Of a DNA stretch of 64,000 nucleotides, positions 17,298-24,831 are shown one piece after another. Origin of the DNA: Faecalibacterium prausnitzii (GTDB lineage: Bacteria > Bacillota > Clostridia > Oscillospirales > Ruminococcaceae); NCBI RefSeq assembly GCF_003324185.1, contig NZ_PXUP01000011.1:1-64000 (forward strand), read 5' to 3'. Both the position numbers and the translations under genes were made by a program. Numbering within the stretch: position 1 is the stretch's first letter; every line of letters begins with the position of its first letter. Under the pieces are notes generated by a model. The model searched no databases and was not told the DNA's origin. It was given only the letters and a program-made list of their open reading frames with translations.

Positions 17298-17507
17298 TGT
17301 ACATCATCTGATTTCTTTTTATTTCTTATTCTTATTCATTAGCAATACAATACAATGGAAAGCTCAATTTAACCTCAACAAGGTTTGTTTTTTCATCCAT
17401 GCAAAATCTTCTTTGTACAACAGACTGTTAGATATAGCAAAAACGGCCTTTCAAAAACAGTTAACTTCTAAATCAACTGTTTTTTGAAAGGTCGTTTCAT
17501 CAGATTC
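17298..17507 (-). terminator. Intergenic region with terminator downstream of cardiolipin synthase
   Basis: The 17439-17496 hairpin pairs AAACGGCCTTTCAAAAACAG with a near-perfect complement ending GAAAGGTCGTTT; on the minus strand it ends CCGTTTTTG, a good rho-independent terminator for the gene at 17508. The remaining AT-rich DNA presumably carries the promoter for the PLD gene. Confidence 0.7.
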
Positions 17508-19067
17508 TTATAGCAATCCAGCAAATAATCTCATAAATAATTGTCCCAGTCGCAAATATGCACTTCGTCCGGTTTGATATTGGTCTGTCACATCACGACA
17601 TTCTCCCATCGTTCTTATCAGATCATTTTTTATTTCCACAACTGCCTGACAATCTGCCATAAAACAGCCGTTTTCAAAATGGTGATATAAACTTCGATAA
17701 TCCAAATTAATTGTTCCACAAGTTGCCATACAGTCATCTGCCACACTCATTTTTGCATGACAGAAACCAGGAGTCCACTCATAAACACGAACACCATGTT
17801 TAACTAATCCATGATAAAAAGAACGAGTTACACTATAAATGAATTTTTTATCAGGGATACCAGGTGTGATAATTCTTACGTCTACCCCTCGCTTAGCAGC
17901 CAGACATAACGCATGCGTCATTTCATCTGTTATGATTAGATATGGAGTCATAAACCAACAATATTTTTCAGCTTTATTTATCATACTGATATAAACTTCT
18001 TCTCCGACCTGCTCATTATCCATAGGACTGTCTGCATAAGGCTGAACAAAACCTGTTTGCTGTGCTTTATAATCGTAATGAATAATGTATTTACTAAAAT
18101 CAGTATCATTCGTAGCTTTTTCACTAACAGCATTCCACATTTCTAAAAATGTCACTGTAAGCGACTGAACAGCATCTCCTTCTAAACGAATACCTGTATC
18201 TTTCCACTGTCCATACGGGTGTGTGTAATTAAAATATTCGTTTGCTAGATTATATCCACCTGTAAATCCGACTTTTCCATCAATAACTGTTATTTTTCTA
18301 TGATCACGATTGTTCAAAAACAGATTTAAACCTGGCATAAACGGATTGAATACACGGCAATGAATTCCTATTGTCTCCATTTTTTTCACAAAATCTGTGT
18401 TAATAAAGCCTATAGAACCCATATCATCGTAGAATACTCTAACTTCCACACCTGCTTTTACTCGCTCTTCCAGAACATCTTGAATCTTATGCCATGCTTC
18501 AGCGTCTTCTATCGCATGATATTCCATAAAGATAAACTTTTGTGCTTTCTCCAAATCCTTAAGCTGTGCCTCTAATCCTTTCACTGCTTCATCAAAATAC
18601 ACAATATCCGTATTCTGATAGATTGGATACTGCGAATTTCTTTGTATGTAACTTGCTATATTTCCTGCTTTCGGAATTGTTTCTTTTATTCTGCTCAAAC
18701 ACTCCTGACTGTCCGGAAGCATTGGTAACAATTTGCTATCAATTTCTGCATACCGCTCACGCATTTTATGTGTGCCACCATTCAAACCAATCAACAAATA
18801 CAGGCCTACACCCATAATTGGGAAAATTAGAATTAAGATGACCCAAGGCATTTTCATAGAGGATGTCTTATTTGATGCGTACAATCCCAAAACCAAGATC
18901 CCACTCAAAATCCTTGTAAATAAATTTATGACTTCTGCATATTCATTCAAGCGTGTTACGATAGTAATAATAAAAATCACTTCCAGAAGAATGCAGATTA
19001 TGGAAAAACACAGCCGTTTTACCCCATTTTTTGTTTTTGCTTTGCCCTCTAAAGTATCTTGTTTCAT
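17508..19067 (-). CDS. cls: Cardiolipin synthase
   Basis: A 519-residue protein with the canonical Cls layout: two N-terminal helices (about residues 18-40 and 44-62) plus a third (WVILILIFPIMGVGLYLLIG), then two PLD domains. HKD1 is NRDHRKITVIDGKVGFTGGY and HKD2 is FCHAKMSVADDCMATCGTIN, each with the His-x-Lys catalytic pair. The reaction joins two phosphatidylglycerols to cardiolipin and glycerol at the cytoplasmic membrane. It is the first gene of the AT-rich block, reading left from the promoter in the right-hand 62-bp repeat. Confidence 0.85.
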   Translation of the reverse strand: MKQDTLEGKAKTKNGVKRLCFSIICILLEVIFIITIVTRLNEYAEVINLFTRILSGILVLGLYASNKTSSMKMPWVILILIFPIMGVGLYLLIGLNGGTHKMRERYAEIDSKLLPMLPDSQECLSRIKETIPKAGNIASYIQRNSQYPIYQNTDIVYFDEAVKGLEAQLKDLEKAQKFIFMEYHAIEDAEAWHKIQDVLEERVKAGVEVRVFYDDMGSIGFINTDFVKKMETIGIHCRVFNPFMPGLNLFLNNRDHRKITVIDGKVGFTGGYNLANEYFNYTHPYGQWKDTGIRLEGDAVQSLTVTFLEMWNAVSEKATNDTDFSKYIIHYDYKAQQTGFVQPYADSPMDNEQVGEEVYISMINKAEKYCWFMTPYLIITDEMTHALCLAAKRGVDVRIITPGIPDKKFIYSVTRSFYHGLVKHGVRVYEWTPGFCHAKMSVADDCMATCGTINLDYRSLYHHFENGCFMADCQAVVEIKNDLIRTMGECRDVTDQYQTGRSAYLRLGQLFMRLFAGLL

Positions 19068-19187
19068 ATATATTCCGCCTTCCTACTTGCTCAGTTTTCT
19101 CCCTAAATTTCGTGGAACATACCAATTTTGTCTTTTATTCTCTGCATTTCATTACACCGGACTGGATAAGTTTGGTGCGGATGTCCT

Positions 19188-19249
19188 CATACAGTGAAAT
19201 AATTTGATACTTACAAGTATATTCCAAATAGTCAGAATTGCAATAGGTA
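19188..19249 (-). repeat. 62-bp direct repeat, right copy, with promoter toward cls
   Basis: Perfect copy of 12441-12502. Its minus-strand TTGCAA (19238-19243), 16 bp, TATACT (19216-19221) points left toward cls, whose start is about 140 bp away. To the right it meets the integrative-element boundary. Confidence 0.8.
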
Positions 19250-19265
19250 TGACAAACAAAAATAC

Positions 19266-19295
19266 CCGGCAGATTCTTTATGAAAAATCTGCCGG
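19266..19295 (-). terminator. Terminator of the DUF6061-like gene
   Basis: CCGGCAGATT pairs with AATCTGCCGG; on the minus strand it is followed by GTATTTTTG. It separates the DUF6061 gene from the promoter in the 62-bp repeat. Confidence 0.75.
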
Positions 19296-19382
19296 ATATA
19301 GACCGGATGCCCTTGGGGCGTTCCATTCTGAAAAATTGCAGGGCAAATGCAAGCTGTGTTAACTGTTATGTAACCTTGTCAA

Positions 19383-19631
19383 TCAATCTTCCAATCTTCC
19401 ATGGTCGCAACCAAGCGAGAGATAATGCTCAATCTCCCCTCTCAGCACCATTTGTGCGTACTCCAGCGGTTTATTGTACAGCAGCCAGTCTAGTTCTGCC
19501 CGCTGTGCCGGGGTGTTGCCGTATTCGTCCTCCACGGCGATGCAGTCGATGGCAAGGGTAGTGCCATCCTCGAACCGGGCTTCCACCCGGTTAGTGTCCA
19601 TGTTATAGTGGCAGGAAATCAATTTGTTCAT
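19383..19631 (-). CDS. DUF6061-family small protein
   Basis: An 82-residue protein beginning MNKLISCHYNMDTNRVEARF, with ATG preceded by AGGAGGTTC. The conserved C-terminal half (PAQRAELDWLLYNKPLEYAQ, HYLSLGCDHGRLED) recurs in the broken copy at 1017-1175. No catalytic motif is visible, although the C-terminal Cys/His/Asp cluster is conserved in both copies. Homologues I recall are small accessory proteins of clostridial mobile elements. Function unknown. Confidence 0.7.
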   Translation of the reverse strand: MNKLISCHYNMDTNRVEARFEDGTTLAIDCIAVEDEYGNTPAQRAELDWLLYNKPLEYAQMVLRGEIEHYLSLGCDHGRLED

Positions 19632-19689
19632 ACTAGAACCTCCTGTATGTATTCATCCTCTGAATCCAGTTGGTCGTGTCACTGCTCGT

Positions 19690-19849
19690 ATGAATTTAAG
19701 GCAACTGAATTCATCACGAGTTATTATGGCACACCCCAAAAGGTTTGTGAAGATTATCGTCAAATGCTTGAAAATGCACTGAGAACTCAAGAATTGTGAT
19801 CCCTAAAGAGTGGGAGCATTCCAACATAGGAATACTTCCACTTCTTTTT
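19690..19849 (+). pseudogene. 3' remnant of an unknown gene with its terminator
   Basis: The frame ending at TGA 19797-19799 reads FKATEFITSYYGTPQKVCED and QMLENALRTQEL. It has amphipathic, protein-like composition but no start with a ribosome binding site. A good terminator follows: GAGTGGgAGcATTCC pairs with GGAATaCTtCCACTTC and runs into T residues at about 19845-19849. The pairing of a coding-like 3' end with a terminator suggests a truncated gene. Confidence 0.35.
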
Positions 19850-19925
19850 GTTGTCAGAACCACATATAAAATGACTGCTACATCTTGATGCGTGAATGCT
19901 ATTGGGAATAAATAGAAGCAATATT

Positions 19926-19973
19926 AAAGCCGTTCACCGCGCAGGTTTTCTAGCTCGGTGAACGGCTTTTTTC
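19926..19973. terminator. Terminator hairpin beside the XRE gene
   Basis: AAAGCCGTTCACCG pairs with CGGTGAACGGCTTTTTT. It is strongest for rightward transcripts but also lies directly downstream of the leftward XRE gene. Confidence 0.7.
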
Positions 19974-19981
19974 TGCCATAT

Positions 19982-20185
19982 TTACAAATATGAAGAATCG
20001 AAGAAGTCTTTTAATGTAATTCCCAAACCCTGACAAATTCTTTCAATCGTCTCTACGCTTAACTGCCCTCCTCGACGGGCAGTACTTTGGATTGTGGAGT
20101 ACGATATCCCGCATTTTTTTGTCAACACACACAGATTCATATCACGCTCTTGCATCAAATCCTGAACACGTTTGATCGTATCCAC
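19982..20185 (-). CDS. Small XRE-family helix-turn-helix regulator
   Basis: A 67-residue single-domain Cro/CI-type protein. GTG 20183-20185, spaced suitably from GGGAGGG, is chosen over an ATG five codons upstream that sits within the Shine-Dalgarno region. The fold is visible as VQDLMQERDMNLCVLTKKCG, then the recognition region SYSTIQSTARRGGQLSVETI and the closing ICQGLGITLKDFF. It lies 19 bp after the S24 repressor gene and so is co-transcribed with it; a second control protein of the element switch is likely. Confidence 0.75.
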   Translation of the reverse strand: MDTIKRVQDLMQERDMNLCVLTKKCGISYSTIQSTARRGGQLSVETIERICQGLGITLKDFFDSSYL

Positions 20186-20204
20186 GAAAATCCCTCCCAT
20201 CTTT

Positions 20205-21032
20205 TTAGTTCAAAACTTTTCCAACGATCTCAAATCTTTGCTCTGGAGATATAAGGATTGGCGAATATTTGGTGTTAAGAGAAACCAAAACCGGTTGGTT
20301 ATGCACCACGCCATAGCTGTCGGTAAGGAGCTCTGCTTGGGACTTGTCTGGGGTATGTTCATCGTATTTTTTCAGATATCCGCAGTCATCATATACGAAT
20401 ATCCCGATATCTCCGCATTCAAGTTCTTCGCAGCGCTTTACCCATACGATTTGTCCGCTATGATAACGTGGTTCCATACTATCACCGCTAACGTATATCC
20501 CGAACTCGGCACCAGCCGGAACACTACTGGCAGGCACTTGTATCTGCTGGAACATTTCACCCTCAAGAAAAGCTCCTAGACCTACCGATACTGGCAGCTC
20601 TGACACAGGCATCATTATGCAGTCGATTTCCGCAGGCTCTTCTGTGTCTGGCTGGTAGCGCCGGGATGCAATCAAGTCCATTTCGTACTCAGCGACTTTT
20701 TTTTGCCCGATGTCATTTAGAAGGGCGGGTTTCTGAAAGTTCTTTGTAAAGTAGGAGGGACCCTCCTTGATGTTCAATGCGTAGCAGATTGCAACTAGTT
20801 GATAGATGCTGGGAGTGGTATAGCCTTTTTCCCATTTGCTGATTCCTTTATCACTGACATCGACGCCATAGTGACGGAGAAGTTCAGAGAAAGCTACAAG
20901 TGAATAACCATTCCTTTTTCGTGTGCCTGCGAGAATCTGACCAACCTCATTGCTATCCCTCGCAGCGACTGCATCATAGCGCACTGTGGATGGGGCTATG
21001 TGCATTTTTGTGAGCGTGGTTTTCTTTTTCAT
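20205..21032 (-). CDS. LexA/CI-like repressor: XRE domain plus S24 peptidase domain
   Basis: A 275-residue two-domain repressor. Residues 27-95 form an XRE helix-turn-helix (RNGYSLVAFSELLRHYGVDV, KGISKWEKGYTTPSIYQLV). Residues 150-275 are an S24 peptidase-like domain with the nucleophile Ser in VSGDSMEPRYHSGQIVWVKR and a general-base Lys candidate in GYLKKYDE; a possible self-cleavage region is VSVGLGAFLEG. By analogy with CI and LexA it would hold the element silent and be inactivated on DNA damage. It faces the ImmA operon across divergent promoters. Confidence 0.85.
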   Translation of the reverse strand: MKKKTTLTKMHIAPSTVRYDAVAARDSNEVGQILAGTRKRNGYSLVAFSELLRHYGVDVSDKGISKWEKGYTTPSIYQLVAICYALNIKEGPSYFTKNFQKPALLNDIGQKKVAEYEMDLIASRRYQPDTEEPAEIDCIMMPVSELPVSVGLGAFLEGEMFQQIQVPASSVPAGAEFGIYVSGDSMEPRYHSGQIVWVKRCEELECGDIGIFVYDDCGYLKKYDEHTPDKSQAELLTDSYGVVHNQPVLVSLNTKYSPILISPEQRFEIVGKVLN

Positions 21033-21065
21033 AACAAGAACACTCCTTTGTGATCCGATAGCCCT

Positions 21066-21156
21066 ATTATAGTATAGAAAATACAGGAAATCAATAAGAA
21101 ATCTCTAAAATAGCGACAAATGCGTAATTGATATCTCCAAAAAGTGGGTGTATAAT
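21066..21156. promoter_or_regulatory. Divergent promoters of the element switch
   Basis: Leftward: TTGATT (complement of 21089-21094), 17 bp, TATAAT (complement of 21066-21071), for the S24 repressor. Rightward: TTGATA (21128-21133), 17 bp, TATAAT (21151-21156), for the zinc-ribbon/ImmA genes. GAGATATC and GAGATTTC in the gap are candidate operator half-sites. The layout is that of a phage lysogeny switch. Confidence 0.75.
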
Positions 21157-21240
21157 CGAATCAAATCCACGAATAACAGCCTTTTGGTGTTAATTTGGGA
21201 CAGGAAATGTGTTTATTCGGTGTTTTTGAGAGGCGATACT

Positions 21241-21438
21241 ATGAGAAAAGAAAATGTAAGATGCCCGATGTGTGGAACTATGAACTACGATGTGGATCTT
21301 GATGAAACCGGTGGCTGGACAAAATGCCGTCTGTGCAAAGCAGTGACCTGCTCTATGGAAGAGTGGAAAAAACATACAGTGTCCGTTCCGGTGTTGAGCG
21401 AAAAGCAGCTCGTGGCACGCAGTATGATTCGCAAGTAA
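21241..21438 (+). CDS. Zinc-ribbon small protein
   Basis: A 65-residue protein. ATG 21241 follows GAGAGG; a longer frame reaches back into the promoter and is unlikely. CPMCGTMNYDVDLDETGGW followed by CRLCKAVTC forms a CxxC...CxxC zinc ribbon. It is the first gene of the rightward early operon. A nucleic-acid or regulatory role is inferred from the fold and position only. Confidence 0.65.
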   Translation: MRKENVRCPMCGTMNYDVDLDETGGWTKCRLCKAVTCSMEEWKKHTVSVPVLSEKQLVARSMIRK

Positions 21439-21482
21439 TGCACGCGGTGTTCTGATAGATCTGCAAAAAAGGAGGATTTCTG

Positions 21483-21764
21483 ATGTGTGGTGATTACAAC
21501 CTTCGCCGTGAGAAAAGATACGTCGGAGTGGATGTTCGTTTTACTCCTGACGGCAAGATCCGTCCTCTTGCCATAAACTATGACAAGACTCGCACTTATG
21601 GAATTGATCGTGTCTTGGCAGTCAAGCACGGTACATCACGTTTTGGCGTGAAAGGGCATTGCTTCACCTGCCTGATTTGCGGGCAGAAGCGGAATCTTTG
21701 GCTTGAAAAGGGCAAGTGGTTCGTGGAAGCCTACTGTGCCACATCAGAAGGTAGGGCTTCATAA
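21483..21764 (+). CDS. Small Cys-containing element protein
   Basis: A 93-residue protein with AAAGGAGG upstream of ATG 21483. It is basic at the N-terminus (MCGDYNLRREKRYVGVDVRF) with a HCFTCLICGQKRNLW zinc-binding-like cluster near residue 65. Its stop overlaps the start of the ImmA-like gene by one base (TAATG), so the two are coupled. Family unknown. The final codons of this gene and the start of the next are duplicated at 12523-12594. Confidence 0.6.
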   Translation: MCGDYNLRREKRYVGVDVRFTPDGKIRPLAINYDKTRTYGIDRVLAVKHGTSRFGVKGHCFTCLICGQKRNLWLEKGKWFVEAYCATSEGRAS

Positions 21765-22471
21765 TGGCAAGATACTTATCGCGTGCAGAACTCTCGTGCA
21801 TAGCAGGCAAATATATTGAAATGTACTATGCACTCTTCGGAATAAGCAAAAATGACCCCGCTCCTATTAACCCAGAGCAGTTTGCAAATTCTGTTCTTGG
21901 ACTGAACCTAAAGATGTTGCCGCTGTGTAGCGATGGTCACATCCTTGGATTAACGGTTTTCCAGAGATGTAGCTTCACAGCAACCCTTGAGGATGGAACA
22001 AAGCTTGTTGAAGTATTTATGCCGAGGGATATCGTAATCGATTCTGCTCTTGCGGCAGACAGATGCACTGGATGCCGGAATTTCACCATAGCGCATGAAG
22101 CAGCACATCAGATTTTGGCTGATCTGTTTCCGAACGACTACGGAAAAGCAGTCAAGTGCCGTGGGCACATTGCCTATCGGGAGAGAAACGGAAAGCCCTC
22201 GTGGGAAGAATGGCAGGCGGATACCCTTGCAGCAGAGCTGCTGATGCCAACATTTCTGATCAATGCCGAAATAGAACGTGTAGCGTTGACTCTGCCAAAT
22301 GGGATTCTGTACAAATCAGTGTCTGACCCTAACTATGAAAAAATTCTGGAGATGGCTCGACGGATTGGGGTTTCTTGGTCTGCAATCAGGATCAGACTGC
22401 AGCAGATGCAGGTTATAAAAGGCAAACCCATCCACTGCCATCCATTGGACATCATGCGATTTGGAGAATGA
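21764..22471 (+). CDS. ImmA/IrrE-family metallopeptidase
   Basis: A 235-residue protein with the zinc-protease signature FTIAHEAAHQILAD near residue 108 (HExxH, with a downstream Glu in WQADTLAAELLMP). In ICEBs1 the ImmA protease cleaves the ImmR repressor to release the element; here the S24 repressor across the divergent promoters is the obvious candidate target. The C-terminal part (MARRIGVSWSAIRIRLQQM) is helix-turn-helix-like, as in several ImmA proteins. Overlaps on both sides (TAATG before, ATGA after) show tight translational coupling. Confidence 0.85.
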   Translation: MARYLSRAELSCIAGKYIEMYYALFGISKNDPAPINPEQFANSVLGLNLKMLPLCSDGHILGLTVFQRCSFTATLEDGTKLVEVFMPRDIVIDSALAADRCTGCRNFTIAHEAAHQILADLFPNDYGKAVKCRGHIAYRERNGKPSWEEWQADTLAAELLMPTFLINAEIERVALTLPNGILYKSVSDPNYEKILEMARRIGVSWSAIRIRLQQMQVIKGKPIHCHPLDIMRFGE

Positions 22472-22677
22472 ATATGATTCAGTTAAAGAACCGTCCCTTT
22501 GCCGGTAAAGCACCGACTACTACACAGCAGGCAGAATTTAGCATAGGCTGGAGATTTTGCCCTGTTTGTGGAAATAAGTTATACCAAAAAATCGAGGGGT
22601 GTTCAGGTATACTACAAGTGAAGTGCAATAGATGCAAAGAAACCCTGAGACTTGATCTGGCATTTAGATGCCGGTGA
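22468..22677 (+). CDS. Com-like zinc-ribbon protein
   Basis: A 69-residue protein starting at ATG 22468 with a 4-bp ATGA overlap with the immA-like gene. FCPVCGNKLYQKIEG and VKCNRCKETLRL supply four cysteines in a CxxC...CxxC ribbon similar to the phage Mu Com protein, an RNA-binding translation activator. A regulatory role within the element is inferred. Confidence 0.6.
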   Translation: MNMIQLKNRPFAGKAPTTTQQAEFSIGWRFCPVCGNKLYQKIEGCSGILQVKCNRCKETLRLDLAFRCR

Positions 22678-22997
22678 TTTTCCAGTCATTTTAACAAATA
22701 CGGGTGCATTGCACCCTGAATATGGACTGTTCGCTCCGAGCAACGGGCCATTGCCGCAAGGCAATGTATGAAACGTGCTCCAAATAGCCGGGCAACAGCT
22801 GATTGAGAGATTTTCTTTGAAGATCTCTCAGTTGGTTGTTGTCCGGCTATTTTTTTAGCCTTCAGGAAGCCTGCTCCCGTAAAAAGGAGCAGGCTTTATG
22901 TTTGTCCGTTTTTCGTGGATGCCCCAAGCGGCTAGATATCCGTAGCAACTCCGAGTTTTCGACTTCTCACGCTTTATCGAAAATTTGGAGGTCACAC
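22678..22997 (+). other. 320-bp non-coding region with stacked hairpins and terminators
   Basis: Four structures follow each other: the palindrome GGGTGCATTGCACCC (22702-22716); CATTGCCGCAAGGCAATG (22749-22766); a long stem from AATAGCCGGGCAACAG to TGTTGTCCGGCTATTTTTTT (about 22782-22854), a strong terminator of the early operon; and AGCCTGCTCC/GGAGCAGGCT (22866-22895). The first two may be a small RNA or regulatory leader. The promoter of the XRE gene at 22998 must lie here or upstream. Confidence 0.55.
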
Positions 22998-23285
22998 ATG
23001 AGTTTTGATCCGAATGCTATTGGTAACCGTATTTTTACTTTGCGTACAAATGCGAAGTTATCGCAGGAAAAACTTGCTGAAAAACTTGGTGTTTCCCATC
23101 GCCACCTCGGCGATCTTGAAAGGGGAAGCTCCAATGGCTCTGTAAAAATCCTGATCGATATTGCAGAATACTTCCATGTCAGTATGGATTATCTTCTTTT
23201 GGGCCGAGATCCTTCTAGGGATCAGTTTCAAAATGAACTGCAAGCCGCTATAGATCATCTTGAAAAAATCAAAGGTCTTTTATAA
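22998..23285 (+). CDS. XRE-family transcriptional regulator
   Basis: A 95-residue regulator starting MSFDPNAIGNRIFTLRTNAK, with TTTGGAGG before ATG 22998. The helix-turn-helix (LSQEKLAEKLGVSHRHLGDL) occupies residues 22-60, followed by ILIDIAEYFHVSMDYLLLGR, the usual end of this domain, and a short C-terminal helix that may dimerise. It stands alone between terminators. It may control its convergent neighbour or the element as a whole. Confidence 0.75.
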   Translation: MSFDPNAIGNRIFTLRTNAKLSQEKLAEKLGVSHRHLGDLERGSSNGSVKILIDIAEYFHVSMDYLLLGRDPSRDQFQNELQAAIDHLEKIKGLL

Positions 23286-23293
23286 TCACTTCA

Positions 23294-23340
23294 ACAAGAA
23301 ACGCTCCTGCCGGTTTTACACCGACAAGAGCGTTTCTTGT
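23294..23340. terminator. Bidirectional terminator
   Basis: ACAAGAAACGCTC (23294-23306) pairs with GAGCGTTTCTTGT (23328-23340), between the convergent XRE and ATPase genes. Confidence 0.75.
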
Positions 23341-23341
23341 G

Positions 23342-24739
23342 TTATTCAAAAATATCGGCAAGGGTAAGCAGCTGTACTTCTCCGCGTTCCTGTGCCTGAA
23401 GCAGGCCGTCCGTAAATCCGCCTTTCGAGAAAATGTAGTAGTGGTAGTTTGTTCCTTTCCCAAAGACTGCTGCATATTCCCGAATCAGTTCCAGTTCGTC
23501 CAAACCGATTTTTTCATTGCGATATTTGCAGGAGCCGATGATATAGTCATTGCCCTCAACCGGCCTACCGACAATATCGATTTGTATCTGCTTCTTTTTT
23601 TGAGGGTCGGTTCCCCACCACTGCCCAATCTCACTCAACTCGATAGGAAGATCATTCGCATAATAGAGCAAGTAGTCTTGGCACATCTTCTCAAAAATCA
23701 GACCCATATAGTCTGGAAAATACTGCTTCACCGCATGGGGGTAGGTCTTTGCGATCCGCCCCGAATCAATGGCACTTGCATTGACCGGCACAAAACGGTA
23801 CCAAAAACGAAAAAAATTGTCTGCCAGAAGATAGATCGTTTTTTTGCCCGGTTTCTCAGTGATCGGCGTTTCCTTTTTGACGATTCCAAGGTCTATCAAC
23901 GTTTTGAGGTACTTCGCCACCACAGAGTTTTCTTCACCAACTTTCGTGGTGATATCATTCAGGCGAGAAGCCCCCTCTGCAATTGCCTTGATGATTGCAT
24001 TATAAATTGCCGGCTCACGCAGCTCCTGCTTTAACAGGTTGGCCGGTTCCTCATAGAGGTAGCTGGAACGGTCAAACAAGTTTTCCATCAGTGCTTCATC
24101 TACGCTGTCCCGAACATCCAATTTGTTGATATAATGCGGAACGCCGCCTGTGATGCCATAAATCAGGGCGTTATCTTCCTCGGACAGATTCGGATGGAAC
24201 ACCGCTGTTTCCTTGTAATCCAGCGGCATGATCTTGAATTGCGCTGTTCTGCGCCCATACAGAGGGCTTTCTTTGCCCAAAACCTGACTTTCCATAAAAC
24301 TCATGGACGAGCCACACAGGATCAGGTACATTTGGGACTCTGTCCATTTATGGTCGATGATGTGCTGAAGCATTGCGGAAATAGCGGGTTTAGCCTTTGC
24401 AAGATAAGGATACTCATCAATTACAAATACGATCCGCTGCTCCTTGGAGAGAGCTGTCAGTTCGTCCAATGCTGCATCGTAGGTTGTAAATTCCGGAGAT
24501 GATTCTGCATTGGGTCGTTCAAAACTCATGATTGCCTTGGACAAGGCTTCCAGATTTTCTTTTCCGGTCGTATTCAAGGCAGAGAAGAAAATGGTCGGTT
24601 TATCCTTGCAGAATTCATTGATCAGCGCAGTTTTTCCAACACGGCGTCTGCCGTAAATGACAACGCATTCAAACTTTCCATTCTCATATCGTTTGTTTAA
24701 CTTCCGAAGTTCCTCATCGCGGCAGTAAAATCGGCTCAT
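23342..24739 (-). CDS. AAA-family ATPase with C-terminal nuclease-like domain (archaeal ATPase/DUF234 type)
   Basis: A 465-residue protein; ATG 24737-24739 follows GGGGAGGG, so an upstream in-frame ATG is ignored. Walker A is YGRRRVGKTAL near residue 27 and Walker B IVFVIDEYPYL near residue 98. A winged helix (about 250-315) follows, then a C-terminal domain with IDIVGRPVEGNDYIIGSCKY, an acidic residue plus a CK pair like the restriction-nuclease-like fold of DUF234. Such STAND-like ATPases are common next to mobile DNA and may act as defence or control proteins, but no function is proven. A palindrome overlaps its promoter. Confidence 0.75.
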   Translation of the reverse strand: MSRFYCRDEELRKLNKRYENGKFECVVIYGRRRVGKTALINEFCKDKPTIFFSALNTTGKENLEALSKAIMSFERPNAESSPEFTTYDAALDELTALSKEQRIVFVIDEYPYLAKAKPAISAMLQHIIDHKWTESQMYLILCGSSMSFMESQVLGKESPLYGRRTAQFKIMPLDYKETAVFHPNLSEEDNALIYGITGGVPHYINKLDVRDSVDEALMENLFDRSSYLYEEPANLLKQELREPAIYNAIIKAIAEGASRLNDITTKVGEENSVVAKYLKTLIDLGIVKKETPITEKPGKKTIYLLADNFFRFWYRFVPVNASAIDSGRIAKTYPHAVKQYFPDYMGLIFEKMCQDYLLYYANDLPIELSEIGQWWGTDPQKKKQIQIDIVGRPVEGNDYIIGSCKYRNEKIGLDELELIREYAAVFGKGTNYHYYIFSKGGFTDGLLQAQERGEVQLLTLADIFE

Positions 24740-24776
24740 TTTGTTCCCTCCCCAAAGTGTATTTATCGAATTTATA

Positions 24777-24831
24777 TACTCGTAAGTTAGTTTCTTACGA
24801 GTATAATACTTCATTTCTTACATAAAGTCAA
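24777..24831 (-). promoter_or_regulatory. Sigma-A promoter with palindromic operator for the ATPase gene
   Basis: On the minus strand TTGACT (24826-24831), 17 bp, TATTAT (24803-24808). A perfect 10-bp inverted repeat, TACTCGTAAG (24777-24786) and CTTACGAGTA (24794-24803), lies at the -10 and start site, where a repressor would block initiation. The ATPase itself or a nearby XRE protein could bind it. Confidence 0.75.

Larger units (their letters stand above)
12503..19187. mobile_element. AT-rich horizontally acquired block between 62-bp repeats
   Basis: The block is far more A/T-rich than its surroundings and has different codon choice (AAA, ATA, TTA). It holds six leftward genes: a cardiolipin synthase, a second PLD protein, a response regulator, a histidine kinase, a FUSC protein and an unknown protein. 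The perfect 62-bp repeats bound it, and a 72-bp copy of the immA start region lies at its left end. There is no recombinase inside, so it either moved with help in trans or was trapped by homologous recombination. Confidence 0.6.

Noticed and set aside
19135-19326. A 63-codon minus-strand frame spanning the right 62-bp repeat
   Set aside because: It crosses a terminator and a promoter, lacks a ribosome binding site and makes no recognisable protein.
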